Assembly: GCA_044371675.1 (NCBI GenBank)
Contig: JBILTF010000008.1
Span: 1 to 41,604, forward strand
Source of the DNA: CAIZGX01 sp044371675
GTDB taxonomy: Bacteria; Bacteroidota; Bacteroidia; Flavobacteriales_D; Sanyastnellaceae
Length of the DNA stretch: 41,604 nucleotides
Direction of reading: 5' to 3'
Positions 25,135-34,074 of this stretch are shown in pieces (within the stretch, counting starts at the first letter, position 1; each line of letters begins with the position of its first letter). The notes under the pieces were generated by a model that worked only from the letters and a program-made list of their open reading frames with translations, was not told the origin of the DNA and searched no databases. A program made the translations under genes and the position numbers.

Positions 25135-25815
25135 ATGTTTGAACGTAAAGAATTTAAGAAATATGCTACTGGACACTTAGGTATCAATAGCACCGTGGTG
25201 AACGATGTGATCTCTCACATGTATGGTCCAGAGAACATGACAAGAACAGTTATTGAAGAGCGTCACATGCCTTTTCGTGAGGTAGATGTGTTCTCTCGTT
25301 TAATGGCCGACAGAATTATTTTCTTGGGAACTGAAATCGATGACTATATCGCGAATATTATTCAAGCGCAGTTGTTGTTTTTGGAAAGCACAGACTCTAA
25401 AAAAGACATTCAGATTTACATTAACTCTCCGGGAGGAAGTGTATACGCAGGTCTGGGCATCTACGATACTATGCAATACATTAATCCAGACGTAGCAACC
25501 ATTTGCACAGGAATGGCCGCATCTATGGGTGCTGTTTTGTTGTGCGCAGGTCAAGCAGGAAAACGCACCGGATTGAAGCACTCTCGTGTTATGATTCACC
25601 AACCTTTAGGTGGTGCGCGCGGACAAGCTTCAGACATTGAAATCACAGCTCGTGAAATTCAAAAATTGAAGAAAGAATTGTACGACATCATTGCTACACA
25701 CAGCGGTAAGACGTATGATCAAGTATGGGCAGACAGCGATCGCGATTACTGGATGATTGCTTCTGAAGCCAAAGAGTACGGAATGATTGACGAAGTGTTA
25801 GAAAGAAAAGTATAA
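25135..25815 (+). CDS. clpP: ATP-dependent Clp protease proteolytic subunit
   Basis: The product has 226 residues. ClpP forms the tetradecameric protease chamber fed by ClpX or other Clp ATPases. The catalytic triad is visible: Ser130 in 'GMAASMGA', His155 in 'RVMIHQPLGG' and Asp204 in 'DRDYWM'. The 'NSPGGSVYAGLGIYDTM' strand and 'GARGQASDIEI' segment are typical. The N-terminus is some 20 residues longer than in Escherichia coli, which may be a pro-peptide. A TATCTTCG element (25111-25118) lies 16 bp before the ATG. A strong hairpin follows the gene. Confidence 0.97.
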   Translation: MFERKEFKKYATGHLGINSTVVNDVISHMYGPENMTRTVIEERHMPFREVDVFSRLMADRIIFLGTEIDDYIANIIQAQLLFLESTDSKKDIQIYINSPGGSVYAGLGIYDTMQYINPDVATICTGMAASMGAVLLCAGQAGKRTGLKHSRVMIHQPLGGARGQASDIEITAREIQKLKKELYDIIATHSGKTYDQVWADSDRDYWMIASEAKEYGMIDEVLERKV

Positions 25816-25836
25816 GAATTTCAACCCGAATAAAAG

Positions 25837-25861
25837 TAGAGACACGACCTTCGTGTCTCTA
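25837..25861 (+). terminator. Hairpin terminator after clpP, just before priA
   Basis: TAGAGACACGA (25837-25847) pairs perfectly with TCGTGTCTCTA (25851-25861) around a 3-nt CCT loop, followed by TTTGTTTAT. The 11-bp stem with a T-rich tail fits an intrinsic terminator for clpP. It ends 14 bp before the priA start codon, leaving no room for a separate priA promoter downstream of it. Confidence 0.75.
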
Positions 25862-25875
25862 TTTGTTTATAGACT

Positions 25876-28335
25876 ATGAAGACCTTTTTTGTTGATGTTG
25901 TTGTCCCGCTGGCACTTCCGCAAGTGCTTACCTACAGGGTTCCTGTATCTTGGGAGAGCCATGTTCAGCAAGGGGTTCGCGTGGTAGTTCCTTTGGGCAA
26001 GTCGAAGCGATACACAGGAATTGTCTGGCGTGTCCACGAAGAAGTTCCGCAAGACTATGCTGCAAAGTATTTTGAAGAAGTACTAGACGACGTTCCAGTT
26101 GTTTCAGAAACACAAATGAAATTGTGGGATTGGATTTCAAAGTACTACGCCTGCACGCTTGGAGAAGTTATGACTGCAGCTCTTCCAAGCGGGTTGAAAC
26201 TATCGAGTGAGACTGTTTATACAACGAAAGACTTATCTGTTGAATTAACACCGAATGAACGTTCGGTTGTAGATGTTATTGTTGAAAAAGACAGAGGTAT
26301 GGGCGTTATGTCTAAAGACATACAACACGCATTGCCAAAGGTTTCCATTCATTCAACATTAAAGAATCTATTGAAGAAGAACGCTATTGCGTCGTTCGAA
26401 GAGGTGAAAGAGAAGTTCATTCCGAAGCGAGTTTCTTATGTTAGTTTGGGAGAAAACGGGAATACTGATGAGCAGTTACAGCATCACTTTTCTGCTTTGG
26501 AAAAGCGCAATGCCGACAAGCAAATTCAAGTGTTGATGACGTTTTTGCAAATGAGCAAATGGGACGGAAACAGCGGAGAATCGGTGAAGAAGAAGGAACT
26601 AGAGATTCAATCGAAGACCGACGCCTCAGCCATTTCAGCACTGGTGAAGAAGGGAATACTGGCCATTGAAGAACGCGCTGAATTGCGCATGGTGAGCGGA
26701 GATCACGAACTTCTTCCACTGCCTGTTCTGAGTGAATTGCAACAAAGTGCATTTGAGAAAATCAAATCTCATTCTGGAATTACGTTGCTGCACGGAGTTA
26801 CCTCTTCCGGAAAAACAGAAGTGTATTTGCACCTCATGCAAGAGCAGCTTCAACAAGGCAAACAAGTGTTGTTGTTGGTTCCTGAAATTGCACTGACCTC
26901 GCATTTGATTGATCGCATTCAGCGGTTTTTTGGAGTTCGTGTTGGCATTTACCACAGTGGCTACAGCACCCATGAACGCACGGAAGTATGGCATCGTGTG
27001 CATTCTGAATTGCATAGATTCGATATAGTGCTTGGTGCTCGTTCAGGTGTGTTTCTTCCGTTCGAAAATCTGGGATTAATTATCGTAGATGAAGAGCACG
27101 AAGGAACGTTCAAGCAACAGGATCCAGCACCGCGATATCATGCGCGAGACACTGCAATTAAACTAAGTGTTTTATCGAATACGCAAGTGGTATTAGGAAG
27201 CGCGACACCTTCCCTGGAATCGTACTTCAACGCATCGCAAAAAAAATATCAGCTGGTTGAAATGTTCGAGCGCTATGGCAATGCGGTTCAACCAAAAATA
27301 GATTTTGTAAATCTTCGCTCTGAGCTTCAGGCGAAGCGTATGCAAGGTGTTTTTTCGTCCATTTTATTGGAGGCTATAGACTCAACTGTAAAGGCGGGCA
27401 AACAAGTTATTTTATTCCAGAACCGCCGAGGATACACGCCTTTGTGGGAATGCGAAATGTGTCATTACACCCCCGAGTGTAAGAACTGCGACGTGAGTTT
27501 GACGTATCATAAATTTCATCATGAACTGCGATGTCACTATTGCGGTCATCATGAAATTCCTGTTCAGCAATGTCCCTCATGCGGAGCAAACGCCTTCAAA
27601 ATGTTGGGTGCTGGAACGGAAAGAATCGAAGAAGAGTTGGGCGAGTGTTTGCCGCATTTGCGCATTTCACGCATGGACTTGGATGTTGCGAAAGGAAAGA
27701 ATGCACACCACAAAATAATTTCGGAATTCGAAAGTGGAAAGACCGATGTGCTCATTGGAACGCAGATGGTGACGAAAGGTTTAGACTTCAGCAATGTTCA
27801 TTTGGTAGGAATATTGAATGCCGATCGCATGTTGAAGCATCCCGATTTTCGCTCGATAGAACGTGCGTTTCAGATGATGGTTCAGGTTGCGGGAAGAAGT
27901 GGAAGAAGAGAAGAGCGAGGTCGAGTATTAATACAAACGTACGCTCCCGAACATTGGGTTTTTCCGTTGATCGAAAACAATCAGTACGGACAATTTTTTG
28001 CTTTGGAGTTGGCAGAGCGCAAGCAGTTCAGGTATCCGCCTTTCACACGAATGATAAAGCTTACGGTTAAGCACAAAGAACAAGGTGTAGTCTTAGGTGC
28101 AGCCGCAGAGCTTGCCACGTGGTTTTTCAAATCGTTATTCGGAAATTATACAGGCCCTGAAACGCCTGCTATTGGACGCGTGAACAATTATTACATTCAA
28201 CAATTTTGGATTCGAATTCCACAAGAATTACCACCCCCTCAAGTGAAGCGTTATCTCATAGATTGTTCTCAATCGCTCACGTCTCAACAGAAATACAAAA
28301 TGGTTCGCGTGTCTATTGACGTAGACCCTATGTAA
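25876..28335 (+). CDS. priA: Primosomal protein N' (replication restart helicase PriA)
   Basis: The product has 819 residues. PriA is a 3'-5' superfamily 2 helicase that recognises abandoned forks and reloads the replisome. The N-terminal 3'-binding domain begins at 'VVVPLALPQVLTYRVP'. Walker A is 'GVTSSGKT' (307-314) and the DEEH box is at 405-408. The zinc-binding region starts at Cys526 with 'CEMCHYTPECKNC', then 'CHYCGHHEIPVQQCPSC'. Helicase motifs 'GTQMVTKGLDF' and 'QVAGRSGRREERG' follow. All expected parts are present. The gene lies between clpP and clpX, and a terminator-like hairpin lies immediately ahead of its ATG. Confidence 0.96.
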   Translation: MKTFFVDVVVPLALPQVLTYRVPVSWESHVQQGVRVVVPLGKSKRYTGIVWRVHEEVPQDYAAKYFEEVLDDVPVVSETQMKLWDWISKYYACTLGEVMTAALPSGLKLSSETVYTTKDLSVELTPNERSVVDVIVEKDRGMGVMSKDIQHALPKVSIHSTLKNLLKKNAIASFEEVKEKFIPKRVSYVSLGENGNTDEQLQHHFSALEKRNADKQIQVLMTFLQMSKWDGNSGESVKKKELEIQSKTDASAISALVKKGILAIEERAELRMVSGDHELLPLPVLSELQQSAFEKIKSHSGITLLHGVTSSGKTEVYLHLMQEQLQQGKQVLLLVPEIALTSHLIDRIQRFFGVRVGIYHSGYSTHERTEVWHRVHSELHRFDIVLGARSGVFLPFENLGLIIVDEEHEGTFKQQDPAPRYHARDTAIKLSVLSNTQVVLGSATPSLESYFNASQKKYQLVEMFERYGNAVQPKIDFVNLRSELQAKRMQGVFSSILLEAIDSTVKAGKQVILFQNRRGYTPLWECEMCHYTPECKNCDVSLTYHKFHHELRCHYCGHHEIPVQQCPSCGANAFKMLGAGTERIEEELGECLPHLRISRMDLDVAKGKNAHHKIISEFESGKTDVLIGTQMVTKGLDFSNVHLVGILNADRMLKHPDFRSIERAFQMMVQVAGRSGRREERGRVLIQTYAPEHWVFPLIENNQYGQFFALELAERKQFRYPPFTRMIKLTVKHKEQGVVLGAAAELATWFFKSLFGNYTGPETPAIGRVNNYYIQQFWIRIPQELPPPQVKRYLIDCSQSLTSQQKYKMVRVSIDVDPM

Positions 28336-28350
28336 ACAGCCGACTTTCAT

Positions 28351-28358
28351 TACCTTTG
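28351..28358 (+). promoter_or_regulatory. -7 element before clpX
   Basis: TACCTTTG matches TAnnTTTG, 16 bp ahead of the clpX ATG. No TTG is found at the usual distance upstream. Confidence 0.45.
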
Positions 28359-28374
28359 TTGGAAAGAATTAAAG

Positions 28375-29604
28375 ATGGCTAAACAAGAGATAAATTGCTC
28401 GTTTTGTGGTAGAAAAAAGAGTGAGGTGAATGTGCTCATTGCGGGTGTTTCTGGACACATATGCGACGACTGCGCGAGACAAGCCAACGAGATTGTAAAA
28501 GAAGAAGCAGTTGTTCCGAAAGAAGAATTTAGCACTTCGCAATTAATGAAGCCTATTCAGATCAGAGATTTTTTGAATGAATACATCATTGGTCAAGACG
28601 AAGCCAAGAAGGTGTTGAGCGTTGCAGTGTACAACCACTACAAGCGATTGTCGCAGCACGCTGCGGGTAAGCAAGAAGACGAAGTAGAAATTGAAAAATC
28701 GAACATTGTATTGGTTGGAGAAACCGGAACAGGTAAAACACTTTTGGCAAAAACCATTGCGAAAATGTTAAACGTTCCGTTCTGCATTGCTGATGCTACC
28801 GTGCTTACTCAAGCCGGTTATGTAGGTGAAGACGTGGAAAGTATTCTTTCTCGACTTTTGCAAAGTGCAGACTTCGATGTGCAAAAGGCAGAACGCGGAA
28901 TTGTATTCATTGATGAAATAGATAAGATTGCGCGCAAGAGCGACAACCCAAGTATTACTCGAGATGTAAGTGGTGAAGGCGTTCAACAAGCGTTGTTGAA
29001 ATTGTTGGAAGGAGCTACGGTGAGTGTTCCGCCGCAAGGAGGAAGAAAGCACCCGGAGCAGAAGATGATTCAAATAGACACCAAGAATATTTTGTTCGTT
29101 TGCGGAGGTGCTTTTGATGGAATTGATAAGCACATTGAGCGCCGCATGAACACAGCAAGCATCGGATATCGCAATGCGTTTACGGTGGAAGAACAAGGCG
29201 GATGGTTGCAATACATAGCTCCGGCCGATTTGAAACAGTTCGGATTAATTCCAGAATTAATTGGTCGTTTCCCGGTATTAACATTTTTAAATCCATTGGA
29301 CGAATCTGCTTTGAGAAGAATTCTTACCGAGCCTAAAAACGCATTGGTGAAGCAGTATGTGAAGTTGTTTGAAATGGACGGTGTGAAGCTTTCTTTCGAT
29401 AAGCAGGTGTTGGATTATATTGTTGAAAAAGCAATGACATACAAATTAGGTGCACGGGGATTACGTTCAATCTGTGAAGCAATTTTGTTGGATCTCATGT
29501 TTGAAATTCCGAATCAAACGGAAGAAAAAGAATTCAAAGTAACGTTGGCTTATGCACGCGATAAATTTGAAAGTTCGAAACTAAGTCAATTGAAGGTGGC
29601 ATAA
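28375..29604 (+). CDS. clpX: ATP-dependent Clp protease ATP-binding subunit ClpX
   Basis: The product has 409 residues. ClpX is the AAA+ unfoldase partner of ClpP. The N-terminal C4 zinc finger has Cys8, Cys11, Cys30 and Cys33. Walker A is 'GETGTGKT' (115-122) and Walker B 'IVFIDEIDKIA'. The pore-loop region 'VGEDVES', the 'RDVSGEGVQQALLKLLEG' segment and the ClpP-contact loop 'LIGRFPV' are present. The family consensus at the ClpP loop is IGF-like, and 'IGRFP' fits. mutS starts 1 bp after the stop codon, so the two are co-transcribed. Confidence 0.97.
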   Translation: MAKQEINCSFCGRKKSEVNVLIAGVSGHICDDCARQANEIVKEEAVVPKEEFSTSQLMKPIQIRDFLNEYIIGQDEAKKVLSVAVYNHYKRLSQHAAGKQEDEVEIEKSNIVLVGETGTGKTLLAKTIAKMLNVPFCIADATVLTQAGYVGEDVESILSRLLQSADFDVQKAERGIVFIDEIDKIARKSDNPSITRDVSGEGVQQALLKLLEGATVSVPPQGGRKHPEQKMIQIDTKNILFVCGGAFDGIDKHIERRMNTASIGYRNAFTVEEQGGWLQYIAPADLKQFGLIPELIGRFPVLTFLNPLDESALRRILTEPKNALVKQYVKLFEMDGVKLSFDKQVLDYIVEKAMTYKLGARGLRSICEAILLDLMFEIPNQTEEKEFKVTLAYARDKFESSKLSQLKVA

Positions 29605-29605
29605 A

Positions 29606-32227
29606 ATGACGGAAGAAAAATCGACGGTGGTGGAAACACCACTCATGAAACAATTCAATGAGATTAAGGCGCAATATCCAGATGCGCTTTTGTTGTTTCG
29701 TGTCGGCGATTTTTATGAAACATTCGGATCAGATGCCGTTGCTGCTTCACGCATTTTAGGAATTACGCTTACGAAACGAAAGAACGGGGCAGCTGCATAC
29801 ATTGAGTTAGCAGGTTTTCCGCACCATTCGTTAGATACTTATTTACCAAAGTTGGTTCGTGCGGGAAACCGTGTGGCCATTTGCGATCAGCTCGAAGATC
29901 CGAAGCTTACCAAGAAAATTGTGAAGCGCGGAGTTACTGAATTGGTTACGCCCGCAGTGAGTTATAACGAGAAAACATTCGACAGTTCGAACAATCAATT
30001 TTTGGCCGCTGTCGTCATGCGCGATCAGCAAGCGGGAGTTAGTTTTCTAGATATTTCCACTGGTGAATTTTATTTGGCGGAAGGAAGTACTTCCCACATT
30101 AATAAATTGCTTCAAAGCTTTCGTCCGAACGAAGTGCTTTTTCAGAAGCACGAAGACCAGCAGTTCCGTGAAGCGTTTGGAGACACGAAGTGGTTTACGT
30201 TTCGCATAGACGAATGGGTATTTTCATTGGACTACGCGAAAGAAGTTTTGCAAAAGCAATTCGACACGAAATCGCTCAAAGGTTTTGGTGTTGAAGAATT
30301 GAAGTTGGGTGTCATCGCTGCCGGAACGGTGTTGCATTATTTGAAAGACACGCAGCATCACAAGACGCAGCACATTCAAAAAATCTCTCGTATTGAAGAA
30401 GACACGTTTGTTTGGTTAGATCGTTTCACCATTCGAAATTTAGAATTGGTGCATTCGAACTATAATGAAACGGCAACGTTGTACTACACGCTCAATCACA
30501 CCAGCACGCCCATGGGTGCAAGACTTTTGCGACGCTGGGTGCTCATGCCTTTGAAAGATATTACTCAAATTGAAAAGCGTCAGTTTGTAGTTGGAAGTTT
30601 TGTCAAGAACGCAGAGCTTCTTGCTGAAACGCGCCTTCATTTGAACACCATTGGCGATGTTGAACGGTTGGCCTCGAAGATTGCCACCGGGCGAGTGAAT
30701 CCGCGGGAGCTTCTTCAGTTAGCGAAAGGCATGCAAACAGCAGAGCACATTCAAGCGTTGGGGTCGAAGTCAAATAACAAAGAGATACAAGCGCTGTTTA
30801 GCGTTTTGAAGCCACTTACCGAGTGGTGCAATACTATTTTTGAAAAAATAAATGCGGAAGCTCCTTTGGCCCTGAACCGCGGTTCTGTTATTGCCGAAGG
30901 GGTGAATGCTGATTTGGACGAGCTGCGGAATTTGCAAAAGTCTGGAAAGGATTATTTGCAAATGGTGCAAGAACGCGAAAGCGAACGAACAGGAATTCCA
31001 TCATTGAAGATTTCCTTCAACAACGTTTTCGGATATTATTTGGAAGTGCGAAACACACACAAGGACAAGGTTCCGCCAGAGTGGATTCGCAAACAAACGG
31101 TCACACAAGCGGAACGATACATTACCCCAGAGCTGAAGGAATACGAAGCGAAGATTATGGGTGCTGAAGACAAGATTTCAATTTTAGAAAATCAGATTTA
31201 TCAATCGTTAATTGAAGAAACACTGCCGCATTTGGTGAGTATGCAGTTGAATGCACGCGTCCTTGCGGAGATTGACGCGTTGGCCTCATTCGCAACGGTT
31301 GCAGTAGCTAATAAATATTGCGCTCCTGAGTTTACAGAAGAGAACAAATTAGAGATTGAACAAGGAAGGCATGCCATTATTGAATTGCGCCTTCCGCCGA
31401 ATGATCCGTACATCGCAAACGACATTACGCTCGATAGAGATTCGCAGCAGATCATGATGATCACAGGTCCGAACATGTCGGGCAAGTCCGCTGTCTTGCG
31501 TCAAACGGCACTGATCGTACTCATGGCACAGATGGGCTCTTTCGTGCCTGCGAAGCGCGTTAGAATGGGTATCGTTGACAAGGTGTTTACACGTGTGGGC
31601 GCGAACGACAACATGAGCGCAGGAGAATCGACCTTCATGGTTGAAATGAACGAGACGGCCAGTATTTTAAATAATTTAAGTGATCGAAGTTTAATTTTAC
31701 TGGATGAAATCGGAAGAGGAACTTCCACGTACGACGGCGTTTCTATTGCTTGGGCTATTGCCGAATATCTGCACGAGCATGAGCAATTCAGAGCAAAGAC
31801 ACTTTTCGCAACGCACTACCACGAGTTGAATGATATGACGAATTTATTTCCGCGAATTAAAAACTTCAATGTGTCGGTTTCTGAGGCGAAAGGAAAAATT
31901 GTTTTTAGAAGGAAGTTGCAAGAAGGTGGAAGCAATCACAGTTTTGGAATTCACGTGGCGCAGTTGGCAGGAATGCCGAAGACGGTCGTGAATCGGGCGA
32001 ATGATATGCTTCATGAATTGGAAACAAAAAGAGGTGAAGCCCCTGCGGGGAAAGGAAAACCGGGAAGTGTTCAAGGAGAAGAAAAAATGCAATTGAGTTT
32101 TTTCCAACTCGACGATCCGACCTTGGTTCAGATAAAAAAAGAAGTAGAAAAAATTGATATCAATACGCTTACCCCAGTTGAAGCTTTGTTCAAGTTGAAC
32201 GAGATCAAGAAGATAGTGGGAAGCTAA
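29606..32227 (+). CDS. mutS: DNA mismatch repair protein MutS
   Basis: The product has 873 residues, full length for MutS1. The mismatch-reading Phe-x-Glu motif is F36-Y37-E38 in 'RVGDFYETFG'. The connector, lever and clamp domains follow. The ATPase domain has Walker A 'GPNMSGKS' (621-628), the 'NDNMSAGESTFMVEM' signature and Walker B 'LILLDEIGRGTSTYDG', then 'FATHYHEL'. The C-terminal helical tail ('SFFQLDDPTLVQIKKEVEKIDINTLTPVEAL') resembles the tetramerisation/clamp-binding region of the family. It is coupled to clpX by a 1-bp gap. Confidence 0.98.
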   Translation: MTEEKSTVVETPLMKQFNEIKAQYPDALLLFRVGDFYETFGSDAVAASRILGITLTKRKNGAAAYIELAGFPHHSLDTYLPKLVRAGNRVAICDQLEDPKLTKKIVKRGVTELVTPAVSYNEKTFDSSNNQFLAAVVMRDQQAGVSFLDISTGEFYLAEGSTSHINKLLQSFRPNEVLFQKHEDQQFREAFGDTKWFTFRIDEWVFSLDYAKEVLQKQFDTKSLKGFGVEELKLGVIAAGTVLHYLKDTQHHKTQHIQKISRIEEDTFVWLDRFTIRNLELVHSNYNETATLYYTLNHTSTPMGARLLRRWVLMPLKDITQIEKRQFVVGSFVKNAELLAETRLHLNTIGDVERLASKIATGRVNPRELLQLAKGMQTAEHIQALGSKSNNKEIQALFSVLKPLTEWCNTIFEKINAEAPLALNRGSVIAEGVNADLDELRNLQKSGKDYLQMVQERESERTGIPSLKISFNNVFGYYLEVRNTHKDKVPPEWIRKQTVTQAERYITPELKEYEAKIMGAEDKISILENQIYQSLIEETLPHLVSMQLNARVLAEIDALASFATVAVANKYCAPEFTEENKLEIEQGRHAIIELRLPPNDPYIANDITLDRDSQQIMMITGPNMSGKSAVLRQTALIVLMAQMGSFVPAKRVRMGIVDKVFTRVGANDNMSAGESTFMVEMNETASILNNLSDRSLILLDEIGRGTSTYDGVSIAWAIAEYLHEHEQFRAKTLFATHYHELNDMTNLFPRIKNFNVSVSEAKGKIVFRRKLQEGGSNHSFGIHVAQLAGMPKTVVNRANDMLHELETKRGEAPAGKGKPGSVQGEEKMQLSFFQLDDPTLVQIKKEVEKIDINTLTPVEALFKLNEIKKIVGS

Positions 32228-32231
32228 TTTG

Positions 32232-32239
32232 TATATTTG
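32232..32239 (+). promoter_or_regulatory. -7 element before ricT
   Basis: TATATTTG matches TAnnTTTG and lies 19 bp before the ricT ATG, just past the mutS stop codon. No TTG is at a usual distance upstream. Confidence 0.4.
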
Positions 32240-32258
32240 AGAATATAAAATAGAAAAC

Positions 32259-33557
32259 ATGGGATGTTCGAGTTGTGGAAATAATGATGGGAGCGTTCCT
32301 AACGGCTGTAAAAGCAATGGTAATTGCGGAACCTGCAGCACAGGGAAGAAGGAAGTTTTCGATTGGCTGTCAGGAGTTCCATTGGCAGACGGCTTAAAGC
32401 CGTTTGACGTGGTTGAGGCGCGTTTTAAAAATGGCCGCAAAGCCTTTTTTAGAAAAGGAAGTTTAGAGTTGTTTCAAGGCGATGTAATAGCGGTTGAGGC
32501 TTCAACTGGATACGATGTGGGAATTGTTTCTTTGGCGGGTGAATTGGTTCGTGTTCAAATGAATCGTCGCGAAATCAAAGACAATTATGAGTTGAAACGC
32601 GTTCTTCGAAAAGCAGTACAATCAGACTTCGATATCTGGCAAGATGCTCGTCAGTTAGAAACAGGCACTATGATTCGTTCACGCGAAATTTCGCGCGAGC
32701 TGGGTCTTCAAATGAAAATTAGTGATGTGGAATATCAAGGCGATAAAACCCGCGCGATATTTTACTACACGGCCGATGACCGTGTAGATTTCCGTGAACT
32801 CATTCGCAAGTATGCTGAAGAGTTCAAGGTGCGCATTGAAATGCGCCAGATTGGACTTCGTCTTGAAGCGGGTCGTCTTGGCGGAATCGGCTCCTGCGGA
32901 AGAGAGCTTTGCTGCTCTACTTGGCTAACCGATTTCAGATCGGTATCTACCGGCGCAGCGCGCTATCAGCAGCTTTCATTGAATCCAGGCAAACTAGCGG
33001 GACAATGTGGAAAGTTGAAGTGTTGCTTGAATTACGAATTGGATCAATACGTTGAGGCCGTTCGTATGCTTCCCCCAACACACGTGAAATTGAAACTTCC
33101 GAAAGGAATAGCAACGCATTTCAAAACAGATATTTTCAAGCAAGTAATTTATTACACAATCGAAGGACAACACAGCGACGGGCCGTTTGCACTTTCAGCG
33201 GATGTGGTAAAAGACATTATTGAAAAGAACAAGCGCGGTGAAGAGCTTGGCGAAGTTCAAACATTTGTTGAAGAAAAGGAATTGGTTGAAAGCGTTGAGT
33301 TTGCTGAAGTAGTTGGACAAGATAGCCTAACTCGTTTCGACAACAAGAAGCGTAAGCCTAACAACAACAATCGCAATCGCAACAACAAGCCGGGTGGAAA
33401 TGCCAACAGACCAGCCCCAGCCGCTGGAAACAAGAGCAACCCACAGAGCGGTGCAGCACCAAAGCCGAAAGAAGGCAATCGCCCTCCTGGAAATGGGAAT
33501 AGACCCCCACGTTTCAAAGGCAAGCCAAACAACCCGAATCAAGGCCCAAAAGAATGA
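32259..33557 (+). CDS. ricT: PSP1/RicT-family protein with low-complexity C-terminal tail
   Basis: The product has 432 residues. Domains in order: a Cys-rich N-terminus ('GCSSCGNND', 'NCGTCSTGKK'); a PSP1 domain ('VEARFKNGRKAFFRKG' to 'GLRLEAGRLGGIGSCGRELCCSTWL'); then 'CGKLKCCLNYE', the cysteine pattern of RicT (YaaT), an iron-sulphur subunit of the RicAFT complex that affects mRNA processing in Bacillus. In this phylum the role is not established. From about residue 360 the protein becomes a disordered Asn/Pro/Gly/Lys/Arg-rich tail ('NNNNRNRNNKPGG'), which could bind RNA. gldH overlaps its 3' end by 4 bp. Confidence 0.9.
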   Translation: MGCSSCGNNDGSVPNGCKSNGNCGTCSTGKKEVFDWLSGVPLADGLKPFDVVEARFKNGRKAFFRKGSLELFQGDVIAVEASTGYDVGIVSLAGELVRVQMNRREIKDNYELKRVLRKAVQSDFDIWQDARQLETGTMIRSREISRELGLQMKISDVEYQGDKTRAIFYYTADDRVDFRELIRKYAEEFKVRIEMRQIGLRLEAGRLGGIGSCGRELCCSTWLTDFRSVSTGAARYQQLSLNPGKLAGQCGKLKCCLNYELDQYVEAVRMLPPTHVKLKLPKGIATHFKTDIFKQVIYYTIEGQHSDGPFALSADVVKDIIEKNKRGEELGEVQTFVEEKELVESVEFAEVVGQDSLTRFDNKKRKPNNNNRNRNNKPGGNANRPAPAAGNKSNPQSGAAPKPKEGNRPPGNGNRPPRFKGKPNNPNQGPKE

Positions 33558-34018
33558 TGAGAATAGTTTTCTTTTTAAGTCTGACGCTTCTTCTTACTTC
33601 ATGTGCCGATGATTTTGTTTATGAAAGTAACATGCCTGTTGAAGGCGGCGTTTGGGACAACAAAAAAGCGGCGAATTTTGAATTCGATATTCAGGACACG
33701 GTAAGTTTACACGACTTTTTTATTGACATCCGCAACGGGGAACAATACGAATTCAGTAATCTATTTGTATTTATTGAAATGGAATTTCCAAATGGAAAAT
33801 TGTCGGTCGACACCCTAGAATGTCCAATGGCAGACGCTCAAGGAAATTGGTATGGAAAATCTGGACTTGGCGATTTATACGACAATCGAATTATTTACAA
33901 ATCACGCAAGCAATTTCCGCTTTCTGGACACTACAAAGTGTCTATTCATCAAGCCATGCGTGTGAATCCGGTTGAAGGAATATATGATGTAGGATTTCGT
34001 CTTGCTAAATCGAAATAA
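33554..34018 (+). CDS. gldH: Gliding motility lipoprotein GldH
   Basis: The product has 154 residues starting MMRIVFFLSLTLLLTSC; the Cys at 17 closes a lipobox (LTSC), so it should be an exported lipoprotein. 'VYESNMPVEGGVWDNKKAANFEFDIQDT' and 'GKSGLGDLYDNRIIYKSRKQFPLSGHYKVSIHQAMR' match GldH, which is required for gliding in Flavobacterium johnsoniae and is accessory to the type IX secretion/gliding machinery. The ATG at 33554 overlaps the ricT stop; an ATG at 33557 would give one residue less. The ricT-gldH order is conserved in Flavobacteriia as I recall. The gene does not prove that the cell glides, since non-gliding relatives keep it. Confidence 0.9.
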   Translation: MMRIVFFLSLTLLLTSCADDFVYESNMPVEGGVWDNKKAANFEFDIQDTVSLHDFFIDIRNGEQYEFSNLFVFIEMEFPNGKLSVDTLECPMADAQGNWYGKSGLGDLYDNRIIYKSRKQFPLSGHYKVSIHQAMRVNPVEGIYDVGFRLAKSK

Positions 34019-34074
34019 TCTTTGCAAAGCAATCTTGACAGAGTCATCTTGCTATAGCATCTAATAATCTGTGA

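Noticed and set aside
33257..33542. Minus-strand frames opposite the ricT tail
   Set aside because: They are mirror images of a low-complexity coding stretch and encode only Leu/Gly/Phe-rich sequence.
34020..34029. Palindrome CTTTGCAAAG after gldH
   Set aside because: A 10-bp palindrome without loop, tail or known binding protein is within chance expectation.
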